In this document: positions 1 to 5,249 of the stretch, piece by piece | How the letters are laid out: each line of letters opens with the position of its first letter | Position numbering within the stretch: the first letter of the stretch is position 1 | From: Methanobacteriota archaeon | Lineage (GTDB): Archaea > Thermoplasmatota > Thermoplasmata > RBG-16-68-12 | NCBI GenBank assembly: GCA_005878325.1 | Contig: VBMR01000107.1 | Span: forward strand, 1-5,249 | Direction of reading: 5' to 3' | DNA length: 5,249 nt | Notes under the pieces: generated by a model | What the model was told of the DNA's origin: nothing | Database searches by the model: none | Seen by the model: the letters and a program-made list of their open reading frames with translations, nothing else | Translations under genes and position numbers: made by a program

Positions 1-2
1 AC

Positions 3-122
3 ACGGTCCCGGAGCGACACCCCGAGGTGCGGGACGAGATCCTGTACGAACTCGTCATCGAGCGGTTCGGGATGGCCGGCCTCGTGCTCGGGACGAAGCA
101 GACGAAGCTTGCCGAACGCTGA
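3..122 (+). CDS. 3' end of an unrecognised protein gene (partial)
   Basis: An open frame enters from the left edge and stops at TGA 120-122, giving the last 39 residues of a protein. The visible sequence begins TVPERHPEVRDEIL and ends GTKQTKLAER. It is a charged amphipathic stretch, then a short hydrophobic patch (FGMAGLVLG), then a basic tail. Third positions are strongly G/C, like the genes further right, which supports real coding. No catalytic motif or domain can be recognised in so short a tail, so no function is proposed. The stop codon lies only a few bases from the predicted 3' end of the SRP RNA on the opposite strand, so the two transcription units converge with almost no spacer. 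Confidence 0.6.
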   Translation, partial: TVPERHPEVRDEILYELVIERFGMAGLVLGTKQTKLAER

Positions 123-128
123 GAACCG

Positions 129-440
129 GAGCTAGGCCATCGGGTTGGATGCGCAGTCCGACGCCGGGTGACCCGGATGCTTCCTCGGTCCCGCGCCCCC
201 GCGAGCGTTGGTAGTCCGCGGTGAGGCTGCTCACTTCCGTGCCTGACCCATTCCCCACGATCGGGACGGGGAACGCCGCTCTCCAGCTGCATTCCCTGTC
301 GCCTCCAGCCCCGCGGGACAGAACCTCAACGTCGGCATCCGGACCAGCGCCAGGCTGGAGCACCGCTCCCGACTGTCACCGCCCCATAAGGACGATTTGG
401 GTCTACAAGGGGACGCCCAGCCCCCCGGTCGAGCCTAGCG
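129..440 (-). ncRNA. ffs: Archaeal SRP RNA (7S RNA)
   Basis: RNA scaffold of the signal recognition particle, which targets ribosomes making membrane and secreted proteins to the translocon. Read on the minus strand, the conserved landmarks occur in the right order. Helix 1 is GCUAGGC (439-433) pairing with GCCUAGC (137-131). The Alu domain has GGGG (424-421) and CCCC (412-409) around the loop, followed by UGUAGACC (407-400). Long helix 5 has nested pairs GGUGAC 380-375 with GUCACC 172-167, GGUCC 345-341 with GGACC 191-187, and CGUUG 331-327 with CAACG 210-206. Helix 6 pairs 296-289 with 276-269, then GCU/AGC closed by a GGAG tetraloop (284-281), the GNAR loop bound by SRP19. Helix 8 has GGUCAGG (248-242), CAC-GGAA-GUG with the tetraloop at 238-235, then AGCAGCC (231-225), the SRP54 M-domain site. 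The length, about 310 nt, is normal for archaea. The exact ends are inferred from helix 1 and the TATA spacing. No T-run follows the 3' end. Confidence 0.93.
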
Positions 441-460
441 TGCTTGCCAAGAGGCCGACG

Positions 461-476
461 GTATTTAATTCTTCGC
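461..476 (-). promoter_or_regulatory. Promoter (BRE + TATA box) of the SRP RNA gene
   Basis: On the minus strand, TTAAATA (468-462) is preceded by a purine-rich CGAAGAA (475-469) that resembles an archaeal TFB recognition element. The TATA centre is 25-26 nt from the predicted SRP RNA 5' end at 439-440, the normal archaeal spacing. This agrees independently with the RNA end deduced from helix 1. Read on the plus strand, the same AT-rich element (TATTTAATT, 462-470) could also help transcribe the gene starting at 540. Confidence 0.75.
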
Positions 477-490
477 GGACGAAACATCGA

Positions 491-500
491 TGATAAAGTT
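491..500 (+). promoter_or_regulatory. Possible TATA element for the surface-protein gene
   Basis: TGATAAAGTT is the AT-rich stretch closest to the TTG start at 540. A start site about 25 nt downstream (around 520) would leave a ~20 nt leader containing the ribosome binding site. The alternative is the element at 462-470, which would give a ~48 nt leader. The match to a TTTAWATA consensus is poor, so which element is used is not settled. Confidence 0.3.
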
Positions 501-527
501 GTTATCTGAGCAGTCCCACTCCTCATC

Positions 528-539
528 GGGGAGAGAGGG
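528..539 (+). promoter_or_regulatory. Shine-Dalgarno region deciding the TTG start
   Basis: A purine-only run, GGGGAGAGAGGG, sits directly before TTG 540-542. Its GGAG core (530-533) leaves 6 nt before the start codon, a suitable distance for pairing with the 16S rRNA 3' end. The reading frame begun here immediately encodes a signal peptide. The next in-frame ATG is residue 117, deep inside the propeller, so the TTG is strongly preferred. Confidence 0.7.
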
Positions 540-3335
540 TTGAAATCGATTCCGTTCTTCTTGACAGCAGTCTTGCTTGGATCGCTCGCTTTCGGGGTCT
601 TCGTTTCGAGTGCAGGTCCGACCTCCCATTCGCCGACGGCGACCGCCTTCCGAACCCACACGCCCCCGGCGTCCGTGGTTCCTCAGGCGACCTACACCGT
701 CCTGGACATCTGGTGGGACTTCGGGTCGAACGACATCTTCTTCGATCGCTCGGCGGACGGAGGGAGCACGTGGGGGTCGGATGTCCGCGTGAACGATCGG
801 GCGGGCACCGCCTTTGGGAGCGGATGGCAAATCCCGCTTCCCGCGGTCGCGGTGGATGACGCCGCGGGGGCGATCTATGTCTCGTGGATGGACAACCGAA
901 ACGGGAACTTCGACATCTATGCGAGCCGGTCGACGGATGGCGGGGCGACGTGGTCCGCGAACTCGCGGGTGAACGATGACACGGGCACCGCCGTGCAGTG
1001 GATGGTGGACCTGGCGGTGGATCGCCGCGGGACCGTCCACGCGGCCTGGGAAGACAAGAGGAACGGGAGCCTGAACATCTTCTACTCGAACTCCACGGAC
1101 GGAGGGGCGACCTGGTCCCCGAATGTCCGCATCAGCTCCGAGAACACGCCGGGAACGTACAATCGGCCGGGAGATTACTTTGCCATCGAAGCGGGTCCGA
1201 ACGACGAACCGTACATCATTTGGACGGACGGACGCGGGGCCGACTTCGACATCTACTTCGCGAAGGGGCCCGACTTCTCCAATGTCCGGATCACGGATGG
1301 TTCTTCGTCGTACGCCTGGCAAGTCGAGCCGACCATGATGATCAACCGATCCGGAACCGTCTTCGCGGGATGGAAGGAAACAAACGGGCCCGAGGCGGCC
1401 GGCCTGCGGGTTGGCGCCTCCTATTCGACCGATGCAGGGGCGACTTGGGCGCCGAACCTCCTGATGAACCAGTCGCATCCGGGCGGCGGTTGTTCGAACT
1501 CCGATCCCTGGATGGCCCTCTCAAGGGATGACCGCGTTCACTATGCATACCTGGAGTACAGCTGTTCGAACGGGTCGAGCGGCCTCAATCTTGCCAACAC
1601 ATCTGACGGAAGCTGGGGCACGGTTCACTACGCTCCCGGCGCCGGCGGTTTGACGGACAAGGATTCGATCGTGGTCGCTCCGGAGGGCCGGATCTTTGCG
1701 GCCTGGGACGAAGGAAATGTGATGGACGTGACCTGGTCCGATGACGGTGGCAAGACCTGGGCGTCGTTCGAGGATCCGGACGATGCACCGGGCGGAGTCC
1801 TAGGCGCCGTCATCCAGATCGGCGGCCCGGTCGCCACGATCACCCTCGCGACGAATCCGGCTCGGCTTCCGGTCATCGTGGACGGGGTGACGACCACCAG
1901 TCCGGCGGTCTACGGATGGGCTATCGGATCGTCCCACAACATCAGCGTGTCCTCTCCTCTCCCTGGCGCGACGGGGACCCGATTCATCTGGACTTCGTGG
2001 AGCGACCAAGGCGCGATCGCTCACACGATCGTAGCGAATTCGGATCAGACGATCACGGCGAACTTTACGAAGCAGGATGAGGTGAAGATCGGCACGTCGC
2101 CCGTGGGGTTGAAGATCCTTGTCGACGGTCTTGCCTACACCCAACTCGCCTCCTTCTGGTGGGATGACGGGTCCGCGCACGCGATCGAGGCGGTCTCTCC
2201 ACAACCTGTGACGAACGTCTCGCGCTATGTGTGGGCATCTTGGAGCGACGGCGGCAATCAATCCCACTCCATCACCGTGAGCGCTCCCCTCGCCCTGACC
2301 GCAACGTTCAGCGACGAGCAGGCGATGCGAATCTCGACATCTCCGGACGGCCGCACCTTCACGGTCGACGACACCTCGTACTCGACCGCGACAACGTTCT
2401 GGCTCCCTCCGAACTCGAACGTCGTCGTATCCGTCCCCTCGCCGCAGACAGCCCCCGGGACCCGATACCAATTCCAGAAGTGGAGCGACGGGGGGGCCGC
2501 GACCCATGTCGTAACGTTCCATGCGGCGATGATCCTGCAGGCGACCTTCTCCGCGGAATATTATCTGAACGTAACCGGACCGATCGAGGGTGCGACCGGA
2601 AGCGGCTGGTATCCTGCCGGATCGACAGTTGTCGCCGAGGTCCGCTACGCGGAATACGCGGTTGGAGCTGGCGAGCGGCTCGCATTCCTTCGATGGGGCG
2701 GGGATGCGTCCGGCACGGGCCTCATTTCCGATCCGATCCTGATCGACGGTCCCAAGCAGGTCTTCGCGGTGTACGTGACGGAATATCGGCTGACCGTGTC
2801 GAGCGAATACGGCGATGCCACCGGCGACGGCTGGTACCGGGCCGGGGAGCCGGCCTTCGCGACCGTCTCGTCCACGGAGGTTTCCCTCGGCGCGGGAGTT
2901 CGCGAGTCGTTCGTGGGGTGGACGGACGATGCGACCGGTTCCGGGCCGACCTCGGCTCCGATCGTGATGAACCAGGCGAAGAGCGCGACGGCCAATTGGC
3001 AGCGGCAATACTTCCTGCGAGTCGATTCCGATGTGGGGACCGTGGAAGGGAGCGGTTGGTACGCGGCCGGTCAGGCGGTCGTGCTTCGAGCTCCCACCCA
3101 GATGGCCGCATCCGGCACGACGTATCGGTTTGCAGGGTGGACGGGCGGCATCTCCGATCCCGAACCGACCGTCACGATCACGATGTCCGGCCCGATGACA
3201 GTCCGGGCCACCTGGCAGTCCGCGAGCCCCATCGATGTCCTCGGGGGTCCGTCAATCGGATTTGGGGTCCTCGTGGTGATCCTCGGGCTCGCCGCTGGAG
3301 TCCTCGTGTGGCGCTGGAACCGACGAAGGCCCTGA
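540..3335 (+). CDS. Secreted, membrane-anchored surface protein with Asp-box propeller and InlB-like repeats
   Basis: A 931-residue extracellular protein of sialidase-like (BNR/Asp-box) fold; its ligand or activity is unknown. Residues 1-25 form a signal peptide: MK, a hydrophobic core, then a small-residue site near SSA-G. Residues 58-409 are propeller-like. Asp boxes of the form S-x-D-x-G-x-T-W occur at 71-78, 131-138, 185-192, 296-303 and 400-407, several preceded by a W-x-D-x-R ... D-I-Y strand motif. Anchor aromatics near 58, 116, 170, 228, 278, 337 and 389 suggest seven blades. Residues 432-670 hold three ~81-residue repeats ending in W-S-D-(G/Q)-G, and 674-892 hold three ~75-residue repeats with G-x-G-W-Y and F-x-G-W motifs, both resembling divergent InlB B-repeats. 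Residues 906-926 are a membrane helix followed by RWNRRRP, which would put the tail in the cytoplasm. I see no F/Y-R-I-P motif, so true sialidase activity is unlikely and adhesion or glycan binding is more plausible. The start is TTG. The 3' 84 bp overlap the gene on the opposite strand. Confidence 0.9.
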   Translation: MKSIPFFLTAVLLGSLAFGVFVSSAGPTSHSPTATAFRTHTPPASVVPQATYTVLDIWWDFGSNDIFFDRSADGGSTWGSDVRVNDRAGTAFGSGWQIPLPAVAVDDAAGAIYVSWMDNRNGNFDIYASRSTDGGATWSANSRVNDDTGTAVQWMVDLAVDRRGTVHAAWEDKRNGSLNIFYSNSTDGGATWSPNVRISSENTPGTYNRPGDYFAIEAGPNDEPYIIWTDGRGADFDIYFAKGPDFSNVRITDGSSSYAWQVEPTMMINRSGTVFAGWKETNGPEAAGLRVGASYSTDAGATWAPNLLMNQSHPGGGCSNSDPWMALSRDDRVHYAYLEYSCSNGSSGLNLANTSDGSWGTVHYAPGAGGLTDKDSIVVAPEGRIFAAWDEGNVMDVTWSDDGGKTWASFEDPDDAPGGVLGAVIQIGGPVATITLATNPARLPVIVDGVTTTSPAVYGWAIGSSHNISVSSPLPGATGTRFIWTSWSDQGAIAHTIVANSDQTITANFTKQDEVKIGTSPVGLKILVDGLAYTQLASFWWDDGSAHAIEAVSPQPVTNVSRYVWASWSDGGNQSHSITVSAPLALTATFSDEQAMRISTSPDGRTFTVDDTSYSTATTFWLPPNSNVVVSVPSPQTAPGTRYQFQKWSDGGAATHVVTFHAAMILQATFSAEYYLNVTGPIEGATGSGWYPAGSTVVAEVRYAEYAVGAGERLAFLRWGGDASGTGLISDPILIDGPKQVFAVYVTEYRLTVSSEYGDATGDGWYRAGEPAFATVSSTEVSLGAGVRESFVGWTDDATGSGPTSAPIVMNQAKSATANWQRQYFLRVDSDVGTVEGSGWYAAGQAVVLRAPTQMAASGTTYRFAGWTGGISDPEPTVTITMSGPMTVRATWQSASPIDVLGGPSIGFGVLVVILGLAAGVLVWRWNRRRP
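711..1766 (+). repeat. Seven propeller-blade units coding for Asp-box repeats
   Basis: This stretch codes for residues 58-409 of the surface protein, where blade-like units recur every 50-59 residues. Units 1, 2, 3, 5 and 7 carry a full Asp box. Unit 4 (from W228) keeps W-T-D-G-R and D-I-Y but lacks the box. Unit 6 (from Y337) has only a degenerate S-D-G-S-W. The repeat is seen at protein level; the DNA copies have diverged. Confidence 0.65.
1833..2549 (+). repeat. Three tandem ~81-residue repeats (type 1) in the surface protein
   Basis: These repeats code for residues 432-510, 515-590 and 596-670. The period is nearly exact. The proline of T-N-P / T-S-P falls at 440, 521 and 602, and the tryptophan of W-S-D at 487, 568 and 648. 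Each unit opens with an I/V-x-T-x-P strand, contains a V-D-G/D hairpin, and ends in a T-x-x-F strand. The pattern matches divergent InlB-type B-repeats, short beta modules that act as stalks. Confidence 0.7.
2559..3215 (+). repeat. Three tandem ~75-residue repeats (type 2) in the surface protein
   Basis: These repeats code for residues 674-746, 748-820 and 823-892. The tryptophan of G-(S/D)-G-W-Y-x-A-G falls at 690, 765 and 840, exactly 75 residues apart. A second motif, F-x-x-W, falls at 719, 794 and 867. Each unit opens with Y-x-L-x-V. They are distinct from the preceding type 1 repeats but share the general F/W-x-x-W plan, so both may descend from one beta module. Confidence 0.7.
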
Positions 3336-3590
3336 CGGAGGCGTCACGCGGGCCTCGCGCCTCGCTTCCTTCGTCTTCGTATAGCGTCCGTACGTCGAGA
3401 GGATCAAGACGCCTCCGACAAAGAATGCACCCGCGGAGCAGGTGAACCGCCAGGGTTCAAGATCTCCGACGAGGGGTCCGCTGGTCAGGGTCGCGGTGAG
3501 GTAGAAGTTGATCGACGTCACGATGATGAAGAGCCCGACCGCCATCGGCGCCCACACGCCGAGGACCTCCCGGACTCGATCGATGTTCAT
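3252..3590 (-). CDS. Small two-helix membrane protein of unknown function
   Basis: A 112-residue protein I do not recognise. Residues 12-34 (from WAPMAVGLF) and 52-68 (AGAFFVGGVLIL core) are hydrophobic and look like two membrane helices joined by a ~17-residue loop. Basic residues flank both outer ends (R5 and R7; K72 to R81), so both termini are probably cytoplasmic. The tail from residue 82 is Pro/Ser-rich, then rich in Asp, Glu and His, and looks disordered. The ATG overlaps the stop of the NAC gene (ATGA, 3590-3587), so the two genes are probably co-transcribed and translationally coupled. The last 27 codons and stop run antisense to the membrane anchor of the surface-protein gene, in exact codon register. 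A role alongside NAC in membrane-protein biogenesis is possible but rests only on position. Confidence 0.72.
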   Translation of the reverse strand: MNIDRVREVLGVWAPMAVGLFIIVTSINFYLTATLTSGPLVGDLEPWRFTCSAGAFFVGGVLILSTYGRYTKTKEARREARVTPPSGPSSVPAPHEDSSGEPEDHHEDPKSD

Positions 3591-3961
3591 CGGCTCATCA
3601 GGCGGATGATCGCTTCCGCCGGCTCGCCGCCGCAGTCCTCGAGGGCCTTGCGGGCTTCGTCCTCGGAGACTCCGGCCTTCTCGGCGACGAGTTTCACGTC
3701 CTCCTCGGGGATTGTCAGCGCCTTCGCGCCTTCCGGTTTCTTCGCGTCCGCTCGATCCCGCACGATCGGCTCCCCGATGACCGTCCAGATCTTCTGTCCT
3801 TGAGCCGTCATCGCGGTGACGTTCGGGTCCCGAATCACATATTCCTTCGTCGCGGTGCGAATGATGACCTCGTCGACGTCGTCCATCTGTTCCTGCTCGA
3901 TGCCGAGGCGCTTCATTGCCTGCCGCATCTGCCTCGGGTTCGCGCGTCCGCCCGGGATCAT
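3587..3961 (-). CDS. nac: Nascent polypeptide-associated complex protein (archaeal NAC)
   Basis: Archaeal NAC is a homodimer that binds ribosomes near the exit tunnel and contacts emerging chains. The 124-residue length is typical. The N-terminus MIPGG...NPRQMRQAMKRLGI is the family's basic ribosome-contacting segment. Residues 28-66 form the NAC beta-barrel domain (VDEVIIRT, YVIRDPNVTAM, Q-K-I-W-T-V-I-G-E-P). A charged linker (67-82) follows. Residues 84-122 form a C-terminal UBA domain (IPEEDVKLVAEKAGVSEDEA, then CGGEPAEAIIRL). No in-frame start lies just upstream of the ATG at 3961. A weak GTGAT (3969-3965) is the only Shine-Dalgarno-like match. The gene overlaps the membrane-protein gene downstream by 4 nt and is divergent from ABCE1, another ribosome-associated factor. 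Confidence 0.96.
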   Translation of the reverse strand: MIPGGRANPRQMRQAMKRLGIEQEQMDDVDEVIIRTATKEYVIRDPNVTAMTAQGQKIWTVIGEPIVRDRADAKKPEGAKALTIPEEDVKLVAEKAGVSEDEARKALEDCGGEPAEAIIRLMSR

Positions 3962-3990
3962 CGCATCACATCGGATTGGATGGCTAGGAA

Positions 3991-4038
3991 TCGGATAAAG
4001 GTTCTGCGCGACGCCCGCACCGTTATACGTTTAAATAG
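3991..4038 (-). promoter_or_regulatory. Candidate promoter elements for the NAC operon
   Basis: Three AT-rich elements lie upstream of NAC on the minus strand. CTTTATCCGA (4000-3991) would start RNA roughly 10 nt before the ATG. GTATAA (4027-4022) would give a leader of about 37 nt. TATTTAAA (4037-4030) would give a leader of about 47 nt. The last overlaps the ABCE1 TATA box, whose TTTAAA core is its own reverse complement. The sequence alone does not decide between them. Confidence 0.4.
4030..4037 (+). promoter_or_regulatory. TATA box of the ABCE1 gene
   Basis: TTTAAATA is a near-consensus archaeal TATA box whose centre lies about 27 nt before the GTG at 4061. Normal archaeal spacing puts transcription at or within a few bases of the start codon. 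The intervening sequence (CGCGTCTCTTGGAAACCGCC region) has no Shine-Dalgarno match. Both facts point to a leaderless mRNA. Confidence 0.7.
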
Positions 4039-4060
4039 CTCGCGTCTCTTGGAAACCGCC

Positions 4061-5249
4061 GTGCGGGTCGCCGTCGTCTTCAAGGATCGGTGCCAGCCCA
4101 AGCGCTGTCACCTCGAATGCATCGCGTTCTGCCCACCTCAAAGGACCGGGACGGAAGTTATCTGGATCGATCCCGAGACGACGAAAGCGGCAATAAGCGA
4201 GGAAACATGCATCTCCTGCGGAATTTGCGTCCGCAAATGTCCGTTCGACGCGATCCGTATCATTGGACTTCCGGAGGCCCTCAAGGAAGACCTTGTGCAT
4301 CAGTATGGCAAGAATGCGTTCCGTCTCTTCCGCCTCCCGGTCCCGAAGAAAGGAGAGGTGATCGGCCTCCTCGGTCCGAATGGCATCGGCAAGACGACGT
4401 GCGTCAGCATCCTGTCGGGAGAGACGGCGCCGAACCTGGGCCACTATCGTCGCAAGAAGCCTCACTGGGACGACGTCCTCGAATATTTCGCGGGCACGGA
4501 GGCGCACGCGTACCTTGAGAAGATCGCGAACAAGGAACTGACCACCGCAATCAAGCCGCAATACGTGGACAAGTTGAGCAAGGTCTACACCGGCAAGGTC
4601 CGCGACCTTCTTCGGAAGACGGATCGCCAAGGCCGGTTGGACGAGCTATCCTCGTCCTTAGAACTGGATTCGTTCCTCGATCGAGACATCTCGCAGCTTT
4701 CCGGCGGGGAGCTCCAACGCCTCGCGATCGCCGCGACGATGTTGAAGGACGCGGACATCTATTTCTTCGACGAGCCGTCCTCGTACTTGGACATCTACCA
4801 GCGGTTACAAGTCGCGAAGGTCATCCAGTCCCTCTCCAAGGAGAAGTACGTCGTCGTCGTGGAGCACGACCTCGCGGTCCTCGATTTCTTGGCGGAGACC
4901 GTCTTCCTCATGTACGGAGAGGAGGGCGCCTACGGAATCATCGCGCAGCCGCGGGCCGTCCGCACCGCGATCAACGTGTACCTCGGCGGGTACCTGAAGG
5001 AGGAGAACATCCGGTTTCGGGAACGGGAAACCCGGTTCGACGTGCGGCCCCCGCGGGCGGAGTGGCGGTCGGAACCCCTCCTGGAATTTCAGGAACTCAC
5101 GAAGCGGTACGAGGGCTTCGAACTCACCGTGCATCCCGGCCGCCTGCGAAAGGGCGAAGTCGTCGGCGTGGTGGGGCCGAATGCGACCGGCAAGACGACG
5201 TTTGTCAAGATGCTGGCCGGGCAAGAGACGCCCACCACGGGGTCCGTTC
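4061..5249 (+). CDS. abce1: Ribosome-recycling ATPase ABCE1 / RNase L inhibitor homologue (3' end beyond window)
   Basis: ABCE1 (RLI) splits the 70S ribosome after termination together with aRF1 or Pelota. The first 396 of about 590 residues are visible. The iron-sulphur domain carries C11-x4-C16-x3-C20-x3-C24-P and C50-x2-C53-x2-C56-x3-C60-P, the eight ligands of two [4Fe-4S] clusters. NBD1 follows: Y-loop YGKNAF (82-87), Walker A GPNGIGKT (105-112), Q-loop Q167, signature LSGGE (213-217), Walker B with catalytic E238, D-loop SSYLD, and switch H269 in VVEHD. The helix-loop-helix insertion lies between Q167 and the signature. The hinge at 297-312 has the P-x3-R-x2-I-N-x-Y-L pattern. NBD2 begins near 340, with Walker A GPNATGKT (372-379). 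The GTG start gives the family's usual MRVAV opening. A TTG four codons upstream is possible but would extend beyond the conserved N-terminus. Confidence 0.96.
   Translation, partial: MRVAVVFKDRCQPKRCHLECIAFCPPQRTGTEVIWIDPETTKAAISEETCISCGICVRKCPFDAIRIIGLPEALKEDLVHQYGKNAFRLFRLPVPKKGEVIGLLGPNGIGKTTCVSILSGETAPNLGHYRRKKPHWDDVLEYFAGTEAHAYLEKIANKELTTAIKPQYVDKLSKVYTGKVRDLLRKTDRQGRLDELSSSLELDSFLDRDISQLSGGELQRLAIAATMLKDADIYFFDEPSSYLDIYQRLQVAKVIQSLSKEKYVVVVEHDLAVLDFLAETVFLMYGEEGAYGIIAQPRAVRTAINVYLGGYLKEENIRFRERETRFDVRPPRAEWRSEPLLEFQELTKRYEGFELTVHPGRLRKGEVVGVVGPNATGKTTFVKMLAGQETPTTGSV

Noticed and set aside
164..176. CCGGG-TGA-CCCGG hairpin as a terminator for the left-edge gene
   Set aside because: It lies inside the SRP RNA, where part of it (172-167 on the minus strand) pairs better with 380-375 in helix 5, and no T-run follows on the plus strand.
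55..493. Open frames of 90-102 codons on both strands across the SRP RNA
   Set aside because: Their protein sequences show low-complexity Pro/Ser/Arg composition with no domain, and the conserved RNA structure explains the region. Long open frames are common by chance at this GC content.
492..506. GATAA-AGTTG-TTATC inverted repeat as a regulator binding site
   Set aside because: The arms are only 5 bp in an AT-rich promoter stretch and no second copy was noticed; chance is a sufficient explanation.
465..1478. 337-codon minus-strand open frame
   Set aside because: Arg- and Pro-rich translation antisense to the clear Asp-box propeller coding sequence; no domain or suitable start context. It is a shadow of the plus-strand gene.
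540..1766. Calling the surface protein a sialidase (neuraminidase)
   Set aside because: Asp boxes define the fold, not the activity; no F/Y-R-I-P motif or convincing catalytic set was seen.
1800..3445. Long open frames of about 400 codons on both strands over the repeat region
   Set aside because: Arg-rich, domain-free translations in other frames of the repeat-coding part of the surface-protein gene.
4031..4630. 199-codon minus-strand open frame opposite ABCE1
   Set aside because: It is antisense to the iron-sulphur domain and NBD1 of ABCE1, whose motifs are unmistakable; it also runs through the divergent promoter.
1..5249. A mobile element, CRISPR array, toxin-antitoxin pair or defence island
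   Set aside because: No transposase, integrase, direct-repeat array, terminal inverted repeats or toxin-like small gene pair was found; the genes are mostly housekeeping plus one surface protein.

Overview
The window looks like chromosomal DNA from a high-GC archaeon, most likely a Thermoplasmatota-type euryarchaeal lineage. The archaeal assignment is firm. It rests on an archaeal-type nascent polypeptide-associated complex protein (NAC), the ribosome-recycling ATPase ABCE1/RLI, an archaeal SRP RNA with Alu and S domains, TATA boxes about 25 nt upstream of predicted transcript starts, and a surface protein with a signal peptide and a C-terminal membrane anchor. The finer placement is inference from gene style only.

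Layout, left to right. Bases 3-122 are the 3' end of an unrecognised + strand gene. Bases 129-440 on the - strand encode the SRP (7S) RNA. It shows the Alu-domain motif, a helix 6 GGAG tetraloop, and the helix 8 GGUCAGG / GGAA / AGCAGCC signature. Its TATA box lies at 462-468. Bases 540-3335 (+) encode a 931-residue surface protein that starts with TTG: signal peptide, a propeller-like region of about seven blades with five Asp boxes, three ~81-residue repeats, three ~75-residue repeats, then one membrane anchor. It overlaps by 84 bp, tail to tail, a small two-helix membrane protein (3252-3590, -). That gene is coupled through an ATGA overlap to NAC (3587-3961, -). A 99-bp divergent promoter region separates NAC from ABCE1 (4061 onward, +), which starts with GTG, is probably leaderless, and is cut by the window edge after 396 codons.

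Functionally, three of the recognisable genes act at or near the ribosome: SRP RNA targets nascent membrane and secreted proteins, NAC binds nascent chains at the exit tunnel, and ABCE1 splits ribosomes. The surface protein is a plausible SRP/Sec client but is not otherwise tied to them. I see no mobile element, CRISPR array, tRNA or defence system. The least obvious content is the SRP RNA, which occupies what otherwise looks like an empty intergenic gap, and the register-locked antisense overlap at 3252-3335.
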